A DNA stretch of 9,542 nt. Source: an uncultured Chitinophagaceae bacterium (GTDB taxonomy: Bacteria > Bacteroidota > Bacteroidia > Chitinophagales > Chitinophagaceae). Location of the stretch: NCBI GenBank assembly GCA_946885665.1, contig CAMPGT010000151.1, positions 1 through 9,542 of the forward strand. Direction: 5' to 3'. This document shows, piece after piece, positions 5,892 to 9,542 of the stretch. A model generated the notes under the pieces. It saw nothing but the letters and a program-made list of their open reading frames with translations. It was not told the origin of the DNA and ran no database searches. A program made the translations under genes and the position numbers. The first letter of the stretch is position 1. Every line of letters starts with the position of its first letter.

Positions 5892-8800
5892 ATGGATTCA
5901 ATTACCAAACCAATGCTGGCTGCGCTGCGATTGCTGGCCTGCCTTGCCTTATTCACCTTTGCCAATTACTCGCTGCAGGCGCAGCAAACAGTAACGGGCA
6001 AAGTGCTGTCCGCAGAAGATAACACACCGTTGCCGGGCGTAACCGTCGAGGTATCGGGAGCCGAAACCGCGGTCACCACAGGCGCCGACGGAAGCTTTTC
6101 CATCAGGGCGGCTTCCGGCGCCTCACTTTCGTTTTCAACGATCGGATATCTTTCCAAGCAAATCAAAGTGAATGATGCCGTTGTTGGTGTCGTTACGCTG
6201 GAAGAAGATGTCAAGTCATTGAACTCGGTTGTTGTGGTGGGATACGGAACACAGAAAAAAGTAAATCTCACGGGATCGGTAGTGACGGTTGACATGACCG
6301 GAAAAGAAGGTCAGCCCATCACGAATGTGAGTAATGCACTGCACGGCACACCGGGTCTCTTCGTCAACCTGGGCAACAGCCAGCCTGGCGTTGACCGTTC
6401 ATCCATTCGCATAAGAGGTATCGGAACACTCAATGAGAATGATCCGCTCGTGTTGGTTGATGGTGTTGAATATTCGATGGATGAACTCAACCCCAACGAC
6501 ATTGCCAGCATTTCGGTACTGAAGGATGCATCTGCCGCGATCTACGGTTCACGTGCAGCCAACGGCGTGATACTGGTTACCACCAAAACCGGTAAGGGCG
6601 CTTCCAAAGTAAATTATAATTATTACTACGGTATACAGCAGCCCACTACAATGCCCGACGCGATCTGGGACCCGATCGTTTATATGAAGTTGAAGAACCA
6701 GGCCGAAATAAACGGCGGCAAGCAGGCGGTGGATTATTCTGATGAGGAGATCGCAGAATATCAAAACGGATTGAAAACCGATCCATTCACTTATCCTTCG
6801 AGCAACTGGTTCGACATTGCGCTCGAAAACGGCATCATCCAAAAGCATGACGTGAGTGTTTCGGGAAGCAGCGATAAGTACCAATACCGTTTTTCGCTCG
6901 GCTATCTCGACCGTGATGGTGTGATCATCGGCCCGAATAACCGTGAAAAGAAATATTCTATCGGGCTGAACAGTTCGATCAATGTCACCAAAAAGTTGAA
7001 AGTGGGGTTGACCCTCGATGGTTACTATCGCCAATATACACAACCGTTCTACACCAGCTTCTGGACGTACCTGATGAGAACGTTGCCGATCCTTACCGAT
7101 ACATTGGCCGACGGCCGTTACGGTAATTCATGGCTCAGAACGCCGGGCCGCAATAACTGGGAAAACCCGAGAATGATTGCGTACACCGGGTATGGCAAAA
7201 AAACAGTGCAGCGTTTTCTGGCGAGTGCATTTGCCGATTACCAGTTGCCGTTCGGTATCAATTACAAAATCAAATTCGGTATCGATAAGTACGATGGACT
7301 GCTGAGTGAGTTTACCCCTCAGGTGAAGACGTACAATCCAAAAACGGGTTCGTCTATTAACTGGAACAGTCCTTCCACTGCGCCGCGCGCGAAGAATACC
7401 GATTACAGCGACCTTAATATACATTTTTACAACACGTTGGATTGGCAACACCAGTTCAATGGCGTTCATAACCTCAGTGTTATGGCAGGATCGAGTTACG
7501 ACAGGTTCGGATCCGGCAGCTTTGTCGGTGCTATGACGGGCTATCTCGATGCAACGTTAACGGCGTTGGACGCGGGCACTGAACGATATGATGTGGGTGG
7601 GCACACCACAGAGGATGTGCTGGAATCTTACTTTGGACGTCTCAATTATGATTATGATGGCAAATACCTGTTGGAAGCGACTTTCCGTTACGATGGATCA
7701 TCGCGCTTTGCACCGGGCAACCGCTGGGGTTTCTTTCCTGCAGTGTCTGCCGGATGGCGCATCGACAGGGAGTCGTTCTTTGGAGGAGCGGGCAACCTGT
7801 TCAGCCTCCTCAAGCTGAGGGGCTCGGTGGGTCAGATGGGTAACCAGCAGGTTCCTTTATACAGCTATGAAAATGCTATCGTGCTGGGACGCAACTATGC
7901 CTTTGGTGGAACACTTGCCTCGGGTGCAGCGGCAATTGCGTACTCCGATCGCAACATTTCATGGGAAACCACCACTACCTACGATCTTGGTATAGACGCG
8001 GAACTGCTGCGCAACAGGATCAGTATTACCGCCGACGTTTATAAAAAACGCACTACCGGAATTCTTCGTGAAGTGAACATCCCGGCACAGATCGGCGGGT
8101 TATCAGGTCCGCAGGAAAATATCGGAACGATGGAAAATATTGGCTACGAAATTGCACTGCGTTACCGCAACAGCATTGGCGCGTTCAACTACGACATCAA
8201 TGGCAGCGTGTCGTACAACAGGAACGAGGTGGTGGATATAGATGGACAGATCCTCTATGACTACAACACAAACCTTTCTACCATTACGCAGGCCGGTTAT
8301 CCCATCAATTCCTATTACCTGCTGCAGGCGGAAGGAATTTTCCAGAGCGATGAAGAAGTGGCCAACAGTGCCTTTCAAAGCAATGCCACTAAAGCGGGTT
8401 ACATCAGGTTCCGCGACATCAATAAGGATAATATCATCAATGGCGACGACCGCGTGATCGTCAATACGTCCACCAACATTCCGAAGTACACCTACGGATT
8501 TGGTTTTAACGTGGATTACAAAGGACTTTCACTGAATGCATTTTTCCAGGGTGTTGCCGGGTTGAAAATATATCCGACAGCAAACCTTGCGTATCCTTTC
8601 AACAATGGCGCAAATGCGACATGGGAGTGGACAACAGATGCATGGACGCCCGACAACAAAGATGCACGTTTGCCGATCATTACAGAGAGTACGGGCAGCC
8701 AGGATAATTTCCAGCCATCTACCTTCTGGCTGAGGGATGGTTCGTACCTGCGTTTGAAGAATATTCAGCTCGCTTATTCCCTTCCCGACAGGTGGACCAC

Positions 8801-8963
8801 TGCAGCGAAGATCAGCAAGGTGACTGTATTTGTGAACGCAGAAAATGCGCTGACGTTCTCGAAGTACGACGACTTCGATCCGGAATCACTTCTGAACGCG
8901 AGCACGCTTTATCACTATCCCATGCTGAAAACATTCAGTGGCGGAGTGAGGGTGTCCTTCTAA
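5892..8963 (+). CDS. SusC/RagA-family TonB-dependent outer-membrane transporter
   Basis: The barrel of a SusCD importer, which moves oligomeric or bulky nutrients across the outer membrane using TonB energy. From ATG 5892 it is 1023 residues. ATG 5847 is in frame, but it adds 15 residues (MFQPISPHFFF...) ahead of a good signal peptide; residues 8-30 of the shorter form are hydrophobic and end LQA/Q. A carboxypeptidase-regulatory-like domain (about 33-105) comes first, then the SusC motif VVVVGYGTQKKVNLTGSV (113-130) and the plug (about 130-235) with KDASAAIYGSRAANGVILVTT. The rest is the beta barrel, ending in a phenylalanine (GGVRVSF) as outer-membrane proteins do. There is no N-terminal STN domain, so direct sigma/anti-sigma signalling through it is unlikely. 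It is followed 25 nt later by its SusD partner. The substrate cannot be read from the sequence; gene order suggests a glycerol-containing compound. Confidence 0.95.
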   Translation: MDSITKPMLAALRLLACLALFTFANYSLQAQQTVTGKVLSAEDNTPLPGVTVEVSGAETAVTTGADGSFSIRAASGASLSFSTIGYLSKQIKVNDAVVGVVTLEEDVKSLNSVVVVGYGTQKKVNLTGSVVTVDMTGKEGQPITNVSNALHGTPGLFVNLGNSQPGVDRSSIRIRGIGTLNENDPLVLVDGVEYSMDELNPNDIASISVLKDASAAIYGSRAANGVILVTTKTGKGASKVNYNYYYGIQQPTTMPDAIWDPIVYMKLKNQAEINGGKQAVDYSDEEIAEYQNGLKTDPFTYPSSNWFDIALENGIIQKHDVSVSGSSDKYQYRFSLGYLDRDGVIIGPNNREKKYSIGLNSSINVTKKLKVGLTLDGYYRQYTQPFYTSFWTYLMRTLPILTDTLADGRYGNSWLRTPGRNNWENPRMIAYTGYGKKTVQRFLASAFADYQLPFGINYKIKFGIDKYDGLLSEFTPQVKTYNPKTGSSINWNSPSTAPRAKNTDYSDLNIHFYNTLDWQHQFNGVHNLSVMAGSSYDRFGSGSFVGAMTGYLDATLTALDAGTERYDVGGHTTEDVLESYFGRLNYDYDGKYLLEATFRYDGSSRFAPGNRWGFFPAVSAGWRIDRESFFGGAGNLFSLLKLRGSVGQMGNQQVPLYSYENAIVLGRNYAFGGTLASGAAAIAYSDRNISWETTTTYDLGIDAELLRNRISITADVYKKRTTGILREVNIPAQIGGLSGPQENIGTMENIGYEIALRYRNSIGAFNYDINGSVSYNRNEVVDIDGQILYDYNTNLSTITQAGYPINSYYLLQAEGIFQSDEEVANSAFQSNATKAGYIRFRDINKDNIINGDDRVIVNTSTNIPKYTYGFGFNVDYKGLSLNAFFQGVAGLKIYPTANLAYPFNNGANATWEWTTDAWTPDNKDARLPIITESTGSQDNFQPSTFWLRDGSYLRLKNIQLAYSLPDRWTTAAKISKVTVFVNAENALTFSKYDDFDPESLLNASTLYHYPMLKTFSGGVRVSF

Positions 8964-8988
8964 ACGAGAACCATTGTTAATAGATAAA

Positions 8989-9542
8989 ATGACCAAAATG
9001 AAAAATAAATTAATTGTTCTGATAAGCGCCTGTGCCGGACTGGTAATCGCAGGTTGCAACAAGAGCTTGTTGGATACTTCTCCCGATAACAAATACGTGG
9101 AGAGCAATTTCTGGACATCCGAGGCCGCAGCGGAAGCGGCACTCACAGGGTCGTACGCCCCGCTGACGTACACCGGTTTATTTGGCGGCGATGCCACACC
9201 GTTATGGGAAGAAACGGCATCGCCAAATGCGTACAATTACAGCAATTCTATCGGCTTTAACTTTATTGCCCTGGGCAAGCAGATGCCGAGCAGTGAAGGT
9301 ATTATCCAGTCGAGGTGGCACGATTGCTACTCGGGCATTGGCCGTTGCAACACCTTCCTGGCAAAAGTGGATGAAGTGGAAATGTCGGATGAAACGAAGG
9401 CAAAGTGGAAAGGTGAAGCGCATTTTCTTCGCGCGCTGTACTACTTCATGCTGGAGAATTATTATGGCGGTGTGCCGCTGGTGCTCGATCCTCCCGATCG
9501 CGAAACGCAGTCTGAATTACCTCGTGCCTCACGGGAGGAAGT
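8989..9542 (+). CDS. SusD/RagB-family nutrient-binding lipoprotein (C-terminus cut by window edge)
   Basis: The surface lipoprotein that forms the lid over the SusC barrel and captures its ligand. The first 184 codons are present, of about 450-600 usual for the family. From ATG 8989, a short basic N-terminus and a hydrophobic stretch lead to the lipobox IAGC with C23 lipidated; ATG 8998 (M4) is an equally good start. After the Cys comes NKSLLDTSPDN, as is usual in SusD proteins (CxxxLD..P). FWTSEAAAEAALTGSY, RWHDCYSGIGRCNTFL and the hallmark AHFLRALYYFMLENYYGGVP (about 145-164) belong to the TPR-like helical core. It is 25 nt after susC and surely co-transcribed. No Shine-Dalgarno sequence is seen; the leader is A/T-rich. 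Confidence 0.94.
   Translation, partial: MTKMKNKLIVLISACAGLVIAGCNKSLLDTSPDNKYVESNFWTSEAAAEAALTGSYAPLTYTGLFGGDATPLWEETASPNAYNYSNSIGFNFIALGKQMPSSEGIIQSRWHDCYSGIGRCNTFLAKVDEVEMSDETKAKWKGEAHFLRALYYFMLENYYGGVPLVLDPPDRETQSELPRASREE

Noticed and set aside
1..9542. tRNA or rRNA genes, CRISPR arrays, insertion sequences, phage genes
   Set aside because: No repeats with regular spacing, transposase motifs, terminal inverted repeats or cloverleaf-like sequences were seen. Nearly all the window is accounted for by seven metabolic or transport genes.

Overview
The window looks like chromosomal DNA of a Bacteroidota bacterium, probably of the Chitinophaga type. The evidence is a SusC/SusD outer-membrane pair, promoter-like TAnnTTTG elements, start codons without Shine-Dalgarno sequences, and moderate GC. 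The family-level placement is inference; no rRNA or other phylogenetic marker is present.

Layout. Positions 1-735 (minus strand) hold a nearly complete DeoR/GlpR-type repressor whose last few residues run off the left edge. A 180-bp divergent intergenic region (736-915) carries promoter-like elements on both strands and a dyad that resembles the E. coli GlpR operator. To the right, all on the plus strand and closely spaced, are glpD (glycerol-3-phosphate dehydrogenase), glpK (glycerol kinase, overlapping glpD by 26 nt), glpF (aquaglyceroporin) and a lipoprotein glycerophosphodiester phosphodiesterase (GDPD). After a 130-bp gap containing a GNRA-loop hairpin come a SusC-like TonB-dependent transporter and the first 184 codons of its SusD-like lipoprotein, cut by the right edge.

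How the genes fit together. GDPD would split glycerophosphodiesters outside the cytoplasm, giving glycerol-3-phosphate (G3P) and an alcohol. GlpF admits glycerol, GlpK phosphorylates it to G3P, and GlpD oxidises G3P to dihydroxyacetone phosphate while feeding electrons to the quinone pool. The divergent repressor probably senses G3P and controls the operon. The SusCD pair directly behind the GDPD suggests that this strain couples active outer-membrane import of a glycerol-containing compound (glycerophosphodiester, lipid head group or teichoic-acid fragment) to glycerol catabolism. That link rests on gene order and is inference. The individual families are all well known. The points worth a second look are the regulatory region, the glpD/glpK overlap, the unregulated-looking glycerol kinase, and the GDPD-SusCD association.
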